64,000 nt of DNA from Ypsolopha sequella (lineage: Eukaryota; Arthropoda; Insecta; Lepidoptera; Ypsolophidae), in assembly GCA_934047225.1 (NCBI GenBank), contig OW204005.1, positions 16,624,396-16,688,395 of the forward strand. The letters are read 5' to 3'. A model generated the notes under the pieces. The model ran no database searches and was not told the DNA's origin. It worked only from the letters and a program-made list of their open reading frames with translations. This document shows positions 1 to 9,879 of the stretch, piece after piece. The position numbers were made by a program, and so were the translations under genes. Every line of letters begins with the position of its first letter. Positions within the stretch are counted from its first letter, which is position 1.

Positions 1-1230
1 TTCATGTAATTACATTTTAACATTAAATAAATCTAATTTTTACCGTTTCTACTGTCTAAAATTTGTATTAAGGTGTCAATAAATTAATTGCATGTTCGAA
101 AACAAATATCTGGTTTTACTTGATGAGGATTGGTACCGACGGACGAATACTTCGACTCACATCTGCAAGATTAGAAAGAAAATTTGGGATTTGATCAAAA
201 TGAGCATATTAGCTTTCATATTAGTACCTTTATCTTCATTTTTCTAATATAATTTGGAATGGAAAATAGCTAGTCGGAATGGCCAAAGACATGGGCGCCA
301 GGAGGAGGGTGCAAGGGGGTGCACTTGCCTGACTTGGAGAAAACTCTTAACAAATAATGATTAACAGTATTATTTTTCACCTCACTAGCTCGAAAAGCGC
401 GCCTTTGTTGCTTAAAAACAGCGAGCAAAATCGACTTTTGCTCGCTGGTTTTAAGCAGTGAAAAAAAGTGTTTTAAATTAGGAAAGTTGCCAATCGTTAA
501 GAAACTCCATATCCTTTGCTCAAGAGAAAGGAGAGCAAACATCAGCATTGTGGCTATCTCTTTCACTCTACTATATGAATTTTCTACACACTTTGGGAGG
601 TTATACACAGCCCCACAGCAGAGAATATAAAGTATTACTACGTACCCACTTGTCGGATGCTTGTCGGATACCATAGACAAGGTAAACGTCTCGAAATCCT
701 GTTTAAGGCTCCCAATGTGTATGTAATCCGTACCATAGACTATAGACTCCAAATAAACAACTGACCTCTATATTAATACAAGTAGCCACGCTCTGGCTAT
801 TGACGACCAGATAATTATGAAATTTTATTATCGACAGTTTGGTGCTGTTCGCTGCAGTGAGTCACGTGAGCGTACTCTGAACTAATAATAAAAATGAGAA
901 AATTACGTTATTTACAATAACAAGTGTTAATTTACGGTCCCTTTGAATCGGCACAAAAAGAACTCTCATTATTTTTACTGCAAAGCATGTCCATGTATTG
1001 TATTGCTAGACTTCATCAGTGGTATAAACAAATGAACTTCTACCGGAAACGGATATACATATAGAGTAAAACTCCCGCGTGATGGTAATGTTTGCCTTTT
1101 CGATCGGTTTATCAAAGATTTTCCAATTTTTCGCGGCTTTTGGGATTCTATTAACACTGGTATATTGTTTAAAGAAAAAAACCCATTGAATTCTTATAAG
1201 TTCGTTCGAAAAGATAGTGTCTTGTGAAAA
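1..1230. other. AT-rich sequence without a recognisable gene
   Basis: No protein family is recognisable on either strand. The longest open frame (minus strand, 270-752, 160 codons) has no motif I know and a composition like translated AT-rich DNA. A GC-richer stretch at 295-330 contains two near copies of a GGGTGCA motif and may be the edge of an old repeat. Confidence 0.5.
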
Positions 1231-1467
1231 GTGTAACCATATCTGAAGAGCTTATTCAGTCAATGGTATAGAACAACTTTTACTATGGAGCCAACCAGGA
1301 AATCTCAAAAAAGAATCTGCCCTTCCATACATTTCGGCCGTGGGGCATTGTATTTTTCTATGAAAAAGTTTTTTTTTTCGAGATACAGGGTTTGTTCCAT
1401 AGTAAAAGTTGTTCTATACCATTGACTGAATAAGCTCTTCAAATATAGTTACACCTTTCTGTTACAC
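1231..1467. repeat. Palindromic MITE, family A, copy 1
   Basis: The left arm (from GTGTAACCATAT) and right arm (ending ATAGTTACAC then CTGTTACAC) are inverted copies of each other around a T-rich centre. The same palindrome recurs at 8262-8535. It has no coding capacity. Confidence 0.8.
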
Positions 1468-1544
1468 ATTGTATAAGTAGCCTAAGTTCATTCGTTTTTT
1501 AAATTGTGTCAACTAAAAAAGACAAACGTTCCTTAAAAAAAATG

Positions 1545-1613
1545 TTATTGATCCGTGATCACTTACCAAGCCACCAGTATGAATTTGGACGATGATCAAA
1601 AAGTCAACCTGTA
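1545..1613. repeat. MITE family B, right-half fragment
   Basis: The sequence from GTGATCACTTACCAAGCC to AAAAAGTCAACCTGTAT matches the right half of the palindromic elements at 8532-8800 and 13531-13799. The left half is missing here. Confidence 0.7.
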
Positions 1614-1789
1614 TATGTATCATAATTGAAATAAGCGTTGTAGATAATTATGTTTTCCTGCTTTGTATGTAAATTAAAAACCAAAAACTTAGAAAAAAAA
1701 ATTAAAAACGATTTATTTTAAAATGTCTATTTTCTGCCTGACCGTACAAATCACCGTCATCGGGTGTGAAATATCTGGTATTATTATTC

Positions 1790-1830
1790 GGGCCGAGTTG
1801 ACTTGGGCCGAGTTGACTTGGGCCGAGTTG
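1790..1830. repeat. 15-bp tandem repeat, about 2.7 copies
   Basis: GGGCCGAGTTGACTT is repeated head to tail. It is short and locally GC-rich compared with its surroundings, and it is read as (AELTW)n in a small plus-strand frame that I do not regard as a gene. Confidence 0.8.
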
Positions 1831-2183
1831 TCGCTGACCTCTCAAATTGTGAGTTTTATTTTATTTTTATTTTATTTAGTTTTATTAGGGACATCAACAG
1901 CAATACATAAAACTTCATACAACATTAACAAAAAATACAAGAAATAAAGCCAATAACAGATATCCACAATAGTACATTAACGAAAGTACATAGAACTATT
2001 TAACTAGACACTAAATATATAATTGAAAAAGACAGACAAATTAGCTAATAATTAGCACTGTTATTATTTTTACATGAATACTAAAATAAGTGCATAAAAG
2101 TGTGCGTGTGTGAGAGGTGTGTAATGAAATGAATGTAAGTGAAAGTACTTATGAATGTAATTGAGTAAAGTGTACTAGAGCTA

Positions 2184-2683
2184 CTAAGAATCAGGAAAAT
2201 TCAATTTATATAAAACTCGTTTTTTGAATCTGAATCTATTGCAATCAAATGGATCAATAGAGTGAAATTTTGAATTGTACTCTTTTACCAAACGTATAAG
2301 TGGGGAGTTCTGAGCATAGTTTGTACGAACAGCAGGCACATGAAACAAACATCGTGACGTATGACGGGTGCGGTAGCCAGGTGTATTAAGAAACAATTCT
2401 GAGACGAGAGCCGGGGAATCAAGACGTCCACTCAAAATGTCATGAAGAACCCCCATGTCTAACAGTAGGCGACGATCTTCTAAGCAGAGTAAATTGTGTT
2501 TTTTACAAGACATATAGTTGAAGTCAGTAAATTTGCATCTCCAGTTAAGGTGTCGTAGCAATGTCCACTGAATTTTCTCAAACCTTTCTTTATGAGTGAC
2601 ATATTAAGGAAATCAGACGCTGGAAGCAAACTCGAGCACACTGCGGACATATGCGTCCAGTTATCCAGCGATATGTATGTACT
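2184..2683 (-). pseudogene. C-terminal reverse transcriptase remnant (jockey/CR1-type)
   Basis: The translation shows the tail typical of insect jockey-clade RT proteins: a LEFASSV segment, then HKERFEKIQ, LLRHLNW, a LEDRRLLLDMGVLHDIL block and an FLNTPGYRTRHTS segment, ending in a stop at 2184. This region lies after the catalytic fingers/palm and thumb in full-length elements, so no catalytic residues are expected. At least two in-frame stops occur just upstream of HKERFEK (around 2602 and 2611), so it is dead. The related tail at 43814-44300 is a separate, diverged insertion. Family assignment is from the motif pattern only. Confidence 0.75.
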
Positions 2684-2691
2684 AGCGTACG

Positions 2692-2960
2692 CAGTGGCGT
2701 GCACAGAACTTTTTGCTGGAAAAGCAAGCAATTGGTCAAGAATAACAATAAAAGAAATATGAAAAAATTGAAATATCTCTTTGAAAAAAAAAAGTTAGTA
2801 TTGGTAATTTTCACTCTATGGTAGACATTGTCTACCCAGGCGTCATACAATTTTTTTTTTCAAAGTGATATTTAAATTCTTTCCATTCTTTCATTTTTTT
2901 TTTTTGTTATTCTTGACCAATTGTTTCCTTTTCCAGCAAAAAGTTCTGTGCACCCCACTG
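2692..2960. mobile_element. hAT-type MITE with 8-bp target duplication
   Basis: The termini CAGTGGCGTGCACAGAAC and GTTCTGTGCACCCCACTG are inverted, and the arms continue inward for about 100 bp. The element is flanked by the exact direct repeat AGCGTACG at 2684-2691 and 2961-2968. An 8-bp duplication with a CAGTG-like end is the hAT signature. It has no open frame, so it must be moved in trans. It sits inside the jockey-like RT remnant and is therefore younger than it. Confidence 0.9.
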
Positions 2961-3386
2961 AGCGTACGTTGGCTATATCTATGAAAGTCGTTAAAAATTT
3001 TAAGCTTAATTACTAAGAAATTACAAATTAGTATTTATCGAACTAAGAATCTTAGGTTGCTATACGTAGCTGTTAGTTCCGCTACTGTCCGCTTGGAGCG
3101 GTTTCCCAGATTCCATACGATTTTGATGTAGTTTGAAACGCAACTATACGGAGATATATAATATAATGTTAATTTATACGGAGATGTTTTCATGATTATG
3201 CTACTGATGTATAACTGAAAAGTCCTGACAAGTAACCCTGATTTGTCAGAGACAATTTGTAAAAAAAAGTCTTGGATTTTACGGCGAGCGCGCGTAAACT
3301 CTTGCGCACGCAAAACTACAGTTATTTTGTATTTGCGGCTACATTAGGACTTGTTATTAAAAATATTTCCCGTCACAACATCAACG

Positions 3387-3521
3387 GTGTTACTACAAAA
3401 CGGTGTTTAACTTTAGACAGTGTTTAAATCTGTTGCTGTCACTCTTTAACAATATGAAAGAAAAGGTGACAACGACAGATTTAAACATTGTCTAAAGTTA
3501 AACACCGTTTTGTAGTAACAC
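3387..3521. repeat. Hairpin MITE, ~57-bp arms
   Basis: GTGTTACTACAAAACGGTG at the left is mirrored by CACCGTTTTGTAGTAACAC at the right, with near-perfect arms and a short AAGAAA-containing loop. The element is fully palindromic and non-coding. Confidence 0.85.
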
Positions 3522-4065
3522 AGTAAAGGTTTGTAAAACAAATGTTTATGAATAATTTCGTGGCGCTATCCTCGTAAAAGCAGACCAAAAAGCTTTTTTT
3601 CCTTAGTTTCGAGAACTATTTTTAGGGTTCCGTAGTCAATAACAAGGAACCCTTATAGTTTCGGCATGTCCGTCTGTCTGTCTGTCTGTCCGCGGCTTAG
3701 CTTAGAGACTATTCGTACTAGAAAGCTGTAATTTAGCATGGATATACATATTTATCACGCCGATAGTGGTATAGTGTAAATTTGAAAAAGTTTTTTTGTA
3801 GGGTACCTCCCCTACACGTAAAGTGGGGATGATTTTTTTTCTCGTCTATCCCCTATTTTCATTTTTCGATTACCATTTTTCGATTACCATTTTTCGATCC
3901 AGGGTTCCGTTTGCGAAACATTATTAAGCTTAAAAGTGTTAATTTTTGTTAGAGTCAAGTGTCCCCCCCCCCTGCCAGCGAAACGGTTGTATATGGAGAC
4001 GTGAAAAAAATCACGGCAGTAGCATACATAACGAAATTAAAAGGAAAACTATCACAGCTAAGTTA

Positions 4066-4510
4066 CGCCAGTAGAAATCGACACTAAAAAACCCTAAATT
4101 CGCAAAGCACGATGTAGTGCTGCATTTTTGGTATGTTGTTTGGATCAGTTAGGGTGATGTAAATCCCAATTTGCAACTTCGAAAAAGCTGTGCTCGCTGC
4201 GCACCGCGTGATAAACTGCGAAAATTTGGGACATTTTTTACTTTTTGCTCTAAAAGTCATAAACTATGCGTTTCCGACAAGTAACATTCACTACATAAAT
4301 AAAGCTAATTAAATTTGCAACAATTTAAGCTTAACCGCAGCTCTCTAAACCTTATAACAACTAAGCTGTGGCCTTTCAAAGATAGTCAGTTTTTCCCGAA
4401 AATTTGAAATTTTTAGTTTTGCTCCCGTTTGAAGCAAAATATTGGCAAAACCGCTCGTTCTATGAGAAGGTCGTAAAATAAAGTTGTAGAAAATTTAATT
4501 TTCTTTTATT
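4066..4510. repeat. Left terminal inverted repeat of the CXC-nuclease transposon
   Basis: It is the inverted partner of 7190-7629. Shared landmarks in order are GCAAAGCACGATGTAGTGCTG, GGTGATGTAAATCCCAATTT, TCATAAACTATGCGTTTCC and CTCGTTCTATGAGAAGGTCG. The sequence 4511-4761 between repeat and start codon would hold the promoter; I see no firm TATA box. Confidence 0.85.
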
Positions 4511-4761
4511 AGAGCACAACACTATCACTCACAATCTGCATATCAAAACATAAGCTGGGAGTACCTCCACGCGGTGAAGGCGGTAACAGTGTAAACTGGC
4601 TTAAACTCCCATCAACTAAACAAATGCCTTCGGGCTTATGTTTTGGTTTTGATTTTCGCACAAGATAGTAATTGGAAGTAGCCTACCCGGTAACGCAGGG
4701 GAGCAGCCAAAAACCTATTATCTTATTAACGCGAACGAAGTCAGGCTAAATATTCATAAAA

Positions 4762-6991
4762 ATGTCGGTTCCACCGGGAGTCTGCTTTGTGTGTCGGCTG
4801 GCACTCAAGGAACGTGACAGTACAGTGGTAATTGTAAAAAAACGTGGCATCCAAACTCTAATTAACTCGAGTGTGGAGCGTGGCCTCAAAGAGGATGAAC
4901 TTTTTTTGAAAAAGCTAGACGAAGTCAGTGTTCACGATGCTTGCATGCGAGTGGTCAAGAGCGCAGCGGAAATAATATTGCAGGACATTTGTTCAAGAGT
5001 ATATGACACAACTGAATATCCTCCATCGGACGATTTCCTTCGCAAAACGGATTCTGTTGTACCAAAATCGTTACAACTCTTACTTGAAACCATTGTAATG
5101 AAACACAAACGCCAGTCCCTCGAAGGTTATAAAAAGAAATGTGTTTCAATTGCTCATGCAATCATCTCAGCCACGAGAAATCACTCTTTCCTCTCCTCAA
5201 TCAAGATAGGGTTAGGTACGTACCTGTACAGGAAATTACAGCTGTACAGGAAAGTACAGCTGGTTTCATATTCACCCTCCATTTCCATCGACAGACAAAC
5301 TATTATCAATCAGCAGTGGAGTCGTGGGTGGTTCAGAAGTAAACTGCCACTTAGCCCGAGAAGAAGGTCTCACAGGAGTGACAAAAATCACTGGGCAGTC
5401 GTTTGGACAGGTAACAATCAAAAGAAAAGAAAAAGTGGTAACATTGGTGAGTGCCACAAGCACAGTTAAAGTTCACAATAAGCGTATTGATATCGAGCCA
5501 CTCACCATCTTTCAGAGATTGTGTATAATGAAGCAGTCAGATGAGCAATTGAAAGAGCATTTCAAATTTGAATTAGCCCCATTGCCAATGGCGTTGTTCA
5601 ATGAAGAAGGAATGCGAAAAGGGACCAAATCAAAGTTTTACGAAGCTTTCACTCCAGCCTCTGAAAACGTTTCTCTCAATGCCAACACGCATGTAGTAGT
5701 AGATGGGGGATACCTCCTGCATACTGTCATCTGGCATCGAAACTCATCTATACAGGAAATTGTAGCTACCTACGTCAGGTACACGTTAAACCACTTTGGC
5801 AGGAACGTATCAGTGGTATTCGATGGGTACCCACAGGAGGGTGCCGATCGGAGTACAAAATCTGCAGAGCGGTTAAGACGATATACCGTTTCTTCCAGTG
5901 AAATCGTTTTTGACTCCTCCACGATCATTACAGTACCCCAGGAGAAGATGTTATCGAATGACCGAAACAAAGAACGCCTCATTCAATATCTATGCTCTGC
6001 ATTTTCTGCCGAAGGGATAGAAACGAAGACAGCGACGGAAGATGCAGACCGTGATATCATTCTGATGGCATTGGAGAAAACCACGAGCAACGATCATGTG
6101 ATTGTTGTTGGAGAGGACGTGGACCTCCTTGTTCTCTTCTGTGGGTTGGGTTCTACCAGCACCAACTTGCGCTTTCAGAAACGTGAACGTGGCAGAACAG
6201 GTTGCATTCAGTATACCACCAGTGCGTTCAACCGAGGGGAAGTTGAAATGCCCAGTGGGTTTGAACTGTTTCTTCACGCATTTACTGGATGTGACACCAC
6301 ATCTGCACTTTTCTGGCAGGGAAAAAGAAAATTGTGGGGACAATTTCAGAAGAGGCAGGACCTAGTAGATCTGGTTGCCATCTTGCTTCAAACTGATGCA
6401 GCGCATGAAAGTATTGCTGAAGCTGGCGAAAAGTGTCTGGTGGCACTTTACGGAGGTGTTCCGGATACTCAGAGACTGCACGACCTGAGGTTCAAGCTGT
6501 TCGTGAAGACAGCGGCAAATGCAAAAGTAAATCTTGCACGTTTGCCCCCAACCACCGAGGCTTCCTCTTTTCATGCGTTCCGTACCTACCACCAAGTGCA
6601 AAAGTGGCTGGGAGTAGAGATGGACCCCATCGAATGGGGTTGGGAAATGAGCTCTTGCGGCCTTATTCCAATAACAACCCACAAAGAGCCAGCCCCGCCA
6701 CAGCTTCTCAAAATCATAGCCTGCAAATGTAAAAAGGGATGCAGGGGGGCATGCACTTGCCTAAAAGCTGGGCTCAAATGCTCGGCTTTATGCTTAAACT
6801 GCTCAGGAAAGTCATGCGATAACGTCGCCTTGATTTTGATAGATGAAGATGATGCCGAGGAAGCTGAGGAAGAACAGGAAAGTGAAGAGCCTTACGAACC
6901 AGAGGAACGTGACAAACCTGAGGAGGAAGGAGAAATTGAACCTCAACCAAAAAAAAAAACGCCGAGTGACTGCAGCTTCTTAAACATTTAA
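4762..6991 (+). CDS. Transposon-encoded zinc-finger / PIN-FEN1-like nuclease / CXC protein
   Basis: Two frames, 4762-5215 and 5295-6991, join in phase if a 79-bp GT-AG intron (5216-5294, donor AG|GTACGT, pyrimidine-rich acceptor ending CGACAG) is removed, giving 716 aa without stops. The N-terminus has a CxxC...HxxC cluster (C8, C11, H48-type pair). The middle has a PIN/5'-flap-nuclease-like fold with its acidic residues spaced as in the family: D288 (VVDGGYLL), E400/D401/D403 (TEDADRD), E425/D426/D428 (VVGEDVDLL) and D485 (FTGCDTTSA). The C-terminus has nine cysteines at 628-659 (CKCKKGC..CTC..C..C..C), like the Tesmin/TSO1 CXC DNA-binding fold, then an acidic tail. I infer that it binds the element's ends and cuts DNA. 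The family is a widespread, mostly unnamed invertebrate group; compared with it, the part around residue 150 looks shortened. The alternative to the intron is a frameshift. Confidence 0.75.
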
Positions 6992-7189
6992 TTTGCGTAT
7001 AATCTTTTTTCCTACTTTCCCAAATTTTGTACTTTTGTTAATTACCTATCCTGCAAATGAAAAAGTATTATCCTTTTTATGATTTTATATGCCCTCAGTT
7101 TCAATTCTTTAAAAATCTATTTCTACCTTCTTTTTGTTTTTCGGATATTGTGAGTGAACTATTTGTCTCACAGACTTTGTTCTATGCTC

Positions 7190-7629
7190 TAATGAAAGAA
7201 AATTAAATGCACTACAACTTTATTATACGACCTTCTCATAGAACGAGCGGTTTTTGCCAATATTTTGCTTCAAACGGGAGCAAAACTAAAAATTTCAATA
7301 TTTCGGGAAAAACGAACCATCTTTGAATGGCCACAGTTTAGTCGTTATAAGGTTTAGAGAGCTGCAATCAGGCTTAAATTGTTGCAAATTTAATAACCTT
7401 CATTTGTGTAGTGAATGTTACTTGTCGGAAACGCATAGTTTATGACTTTTATTAGAGCAAAAAGTGAAAAAAGTCCAACATTTTCGCAGTTTATCACGTG
7501 GTGCGCAGCGAGCACAACTTTTTCGAAGTTGCAAATTGGGATTTACATCACCCTAACTGATCCAAACAACATACCAAAAATGCAGCACTACATCGTGCTT
7601 TGCGAATTTAATGTTAATTTCCACTGGCC
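7190..7629. repeat. Right terminal inverted repeat of the CXC-nuclease transposon
   Basis: It is the inverted partner of 4066-4510. The gene ends at 6991, and the 200 bp between stop and repeat are AT-rich 3' untranslated sequence without a clear AATAAA. Confidence 0.85.
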
Positions 7630-7656
7630 TAAGTAGGCTTTACAAGTTGACGAGTA

Positions 7657-7779
7657 CAGATCGCGCCAAAATTTTAGTCCCCTTTAAACACGGGGTGATT
7701 CGCATCAGCAAGAACAAAATGTATGGGCCGTTCTTGGGAAGAACAACTTCCGAGCGTATTAGAAGTTTGGCGCGATCTG
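7657..7779. mobile_element. Short TA-flanked MITE (CAGATCGCGCC ends)
   Basis: CAGATCGCGCCAAA and TTTGGCGCGATCTG are exact inverted ends, bordered by TA on both sides (7655-7656, 7780-7781). The 123-bp element is non-coding. The TA duplication and CAG start fit a mariner/Tc1-mobilised MITE. Confidence 0.8.
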
Positions 7780-7959
7780 TATTAGTAGACAAACTTATAA
7801 AATGTACTTGGAGAAGAAGTCCGCATATTGTGCAGGGCAACTACGGAACCCTACACTGCGCGTGGTCCGACACGCACTTGGCCGGACATACAGGGACAGA
7901 CAGACGGACATGGCGAAACTATAAATGTTCCTGGTTGTTGACTACGGAACCCTAAAAAA

Positions 7960-8235
7960 GTGGTCTGTCTCTGTCTGTCTACTCATCTGCCATCTAGCTG
8001 TCAAATTAGTCTGAAGCACATTATTATAAATTTGTCTTGATAGCAAAGGACACATTTCTAAACAGCCATTACTCAAGTGACGTCACACGAGGGCAAATGG
8101 AAGTTGCAGCCTTTTCGTAGAAATATTCATCATCATGAGGTTTTTTAGACCAAAACTTTGAAAATACGGCTTATTAAACCTAAATCTCGGAATGATTTTC
8201 GAATTAACACACCTTATCATAATTGAATCTATTCC
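7960..8235 (+). repeat. Dispersed repeat R1, copy 1 (partial)
   Basis: The segment from GTCTGTCTCTGTCTGTCTAC through GTGACGTCACACGAGGGC to ATTCCAATTA is nearly identical to 41100-41400 and 52010-52300. The other two copies extend about 135 bp further upstream. It is non-coding, and all three copies have the same orientation. Confidence 0.85.
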
Positions 8236-8261
8236 AATTATGATAGGTACGAGTACATAAT

Positions 8262-8535
8262 GTATACAACGTGTAACAGAAAGGTGTAACCATATTTCAA
8301 GAGCTTATTCAGTCAATGGTATAGAACAACTTTTACTATGGAGTCAACCCTGAAATCTCAAAAAAAAAAATCTGCCCTTCCATACATTTCGGCCGAGCGG
8401 CATTGCATTTGCCTATGAAGCGAGTAATTTTTTTTTTCGATATACATGATTTGTTCCATAGTAAAAGTTGTTCTAAACCATTGACTGAATAAGCTCTTCA
8501 AATATGGTTACACCGTTCTGTTACACGTTGTATAC
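8262..8535. repeat. Palindromic MITE, family A, copy 2
   Basis: GTATACAACGTGTAACAG at the left is mirrored by CTGTTACACGTTGTATAC at the right, with long imperfect arms matching the copy at 1231-1467. Its right end shares TATAC with the start of the family B element next to it. Confidence 0.85.
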
Positions 8536-8800
8536 AAGGTGACTTTTTGATCATCGTCCAAATTCATACTGGTGGCTTGGTAAGTGATCAGTATCATGGA
8601 TCAATAACAATTTTGGTGAAATTCGTAAAATGAAACTTCGACTCCCCATAGTGATTCACTCGGGACTGGAACTGAATTTCTATGGGAAGCCGAAATTTCA
8701 TTTTACGAATTTCACAAAAATTGTTACTGATCCAAGATACTGATCACTTATCAAGCCTCCAGTATGAATTTGGACGATGATCAAAAAGTCACCTTGTATA
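8532..8800. repeat. Palindromic MITE, family B, copy 2
   Basis: ATACAAGGTGACTTTTTGAT at the left mirrors ATCAAAAAGTCACCTTGTAT at the right, with arms of about 120 bp. Further copies lie at 13531-13799 and, as a half, at 1545-1613. It is non-coding. Confidence 0.85.
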
Positions 8801-9057
8801 AGGTCTTTCAATTTAAATGGAAGTAATTTAGGAGGTGATTCAGTATCGTTAATACATCACATTGCAAAGTATATTTTTTTGCGCCAACTCTTTCTTCACT
8901 TGTCCATACAAACTGAGTCAGCTGATCGGACCACTTTGTACTGAGAAGTGAAAAAAAAGTTCGCGAAGAAAAAGTGCTTTGCAGTGGAATGTGATGTTTT
9001 TTTAACGATACTGAATCACCTCCTAAATTACTTTCAATTTAAATTGAAAGACCTTAT
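8798..9057. repeat. Palindromic MITE, family C
   Basis: ATAAGGTCTTTCAATTTAAA at the left mirrors TTTAAATTGAAAGACCTTAT at the right, followed inward by AGGAGGTGATTCAGTATCGT and its inverse. It directly abuts family B through a shared TATA. Confidence 0.85.
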
Positions 9058-9699
9058 GTATGTAGCCTGAGCTCATGCGTTTGGCTAGGAATTCCAAAGT
9101 CAATAAATCGTCACCTTAAAGGGAAAATTAAATAACCAACAAAAAAAGTTCCGAGATAATCGCAATTTTGTGTTTTTTTTTTGGTAGAGAATTCATATCT
9201 CCGTTATTAAGAAAGCTAAAATTCCAATTTTTTTATATGTTGTGGGCTTTAGAAAGTTCTTAAGTTGTACATTTTATAATATTGGAAAATAATTTCTTAT
9301 ATCCATGATTTACCGTATATTCATTTTTGCCAAAATACTTTTCCAAAATTATGCCCAGTTATTTAGTTTTACATGTTTGTTATTCAATTTTGCCGTTTAA
9401 TAAAGTAAAAATTGTGACTTTTTTGCATGATTTAAGTAGCCTTATTTATGTTTGCCATTTTATAGTTTGCCATTTTTCATGGTTGTTGAATTTGCCAATG
9501 GACCTTTTCTGGTACTTAGAATGACTTTAGAATTAACTTCAAAGCTAATATTTTAATAAGAGCTGTTGAAATCTATCACTAGGGAGCTAATTAACATACA
9601 TAAAGTCCTTTTATAGTTTTATTTAAAGAAGGTTTTACGTTAATAAGACAAGAAAAATTAATTTATTTTAGCACCTGTTTCGCTATCCTGAGGGGCTAC

Positions 9700-9830
9700 T
9701 CCGAAGTGACAAAATTCGATCGAATATCGTTCGGTCGTATATCCATCTCTATAACACTCTCTAGGCGTGCGTCAGAGATGGACGTAAGCTTGGACGATAA
9801 ACGATCAACCGAATTTTTTTGGGAGTACTG
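9700..9830. repeat. Degenerate palindrome, probable old MITE
   Basis: The arms around CGATCGAATATCGTTC..TCCATCTCT and AGAGATGGACG..AACGATCAACCGAAT are loosely inverted. Divergence is high and the boundaries are unclear. Confidence 0.35.
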
Positions 9831-9879
9831 GGCCAGTACCCGGTCGGGATATACGATTAAATAAATAAATAAAAACCGC

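Larger units (their letters stand above)
1852..3010 (-). mobile_element. 5'-truncated jockey-like non-LTR retrotransposon, 3' end
   Basis: The minus strand carries the C-terminal end of a non-LTR reverse transcriptase (see 2184-2683), about 330 bp of 3' untranslated sequence, and an A-rich tail at 1852-1890 built of AAAAT/AAATA units, as expected for a target-primed insert truncated at its 5' end. A hAT-type MITE at 2692-2960 interrupts the upstream coding part; recognisable RT reading (AYVRSVLEFASSV) stops next to it. The exact 5' boundary near 3010 is uncertain. Confidence 0.65.
4066..7629 (+). mobile_element. 3.56-kb DNA transposon with ~440-bp inverted repeats and a CXC-nuclease gene
   Basis: The ends read CGCCAGTAGAAAT... 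and ...ATTTCCACTGGCC. On both sides of these ends stands TA (4064-4065 and 7630-7631), consistent with a TA target duplication. Inverted repeats run from about 4066 to 4510 and 7190 to 7629 and agree over almost all of that length, with small indels. Between them is a single plus-strand gene (4762-6991). The layout (long TIR, one gene, short target duplication) is that of a cut-and-paste element, but no DDE/D core is recognisable in the protein. It is nested in the repeat at 3622-7958. Possible relatives are XPG/FEN1-nuclease-bearing groups such as Academ; that is a guess. Confidence 0.8.
3622..7958. mobile_element. Outer repeat with GGGTTCCGTAGTCAA ends, host of nested insertions
   Basis: TAGGGTTCCGTAGTCAA at 3623 and TTGACTACGGAACCCTA at about 7937-7954 are inverted copies, and the adjoining GAACCCTTATAGTTTCG/CGAAACTATAAATGTTC and GTCTGTC-rich segments are also inverted. 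Without the transposon at 4066-7629 the host would be about 770 bp. The TIR-like ends resemble a repeat group very common in Lepidoptera, but I cannot name the superfamily. Confidence 0.65.

Noticed and set aside
270..752. 160-codon open frame on the minus strand
   Set aside because: No motif, no recognisable domain, ordinary AT-rich composition; a chance frame or old repeat is more likely than a gene.
5990..6343. 117-codon minus-strand frame inside the CXC-nuclease gene
   Set aside because: Antisense shadow; the sense strand has conserved nuclease motifs.
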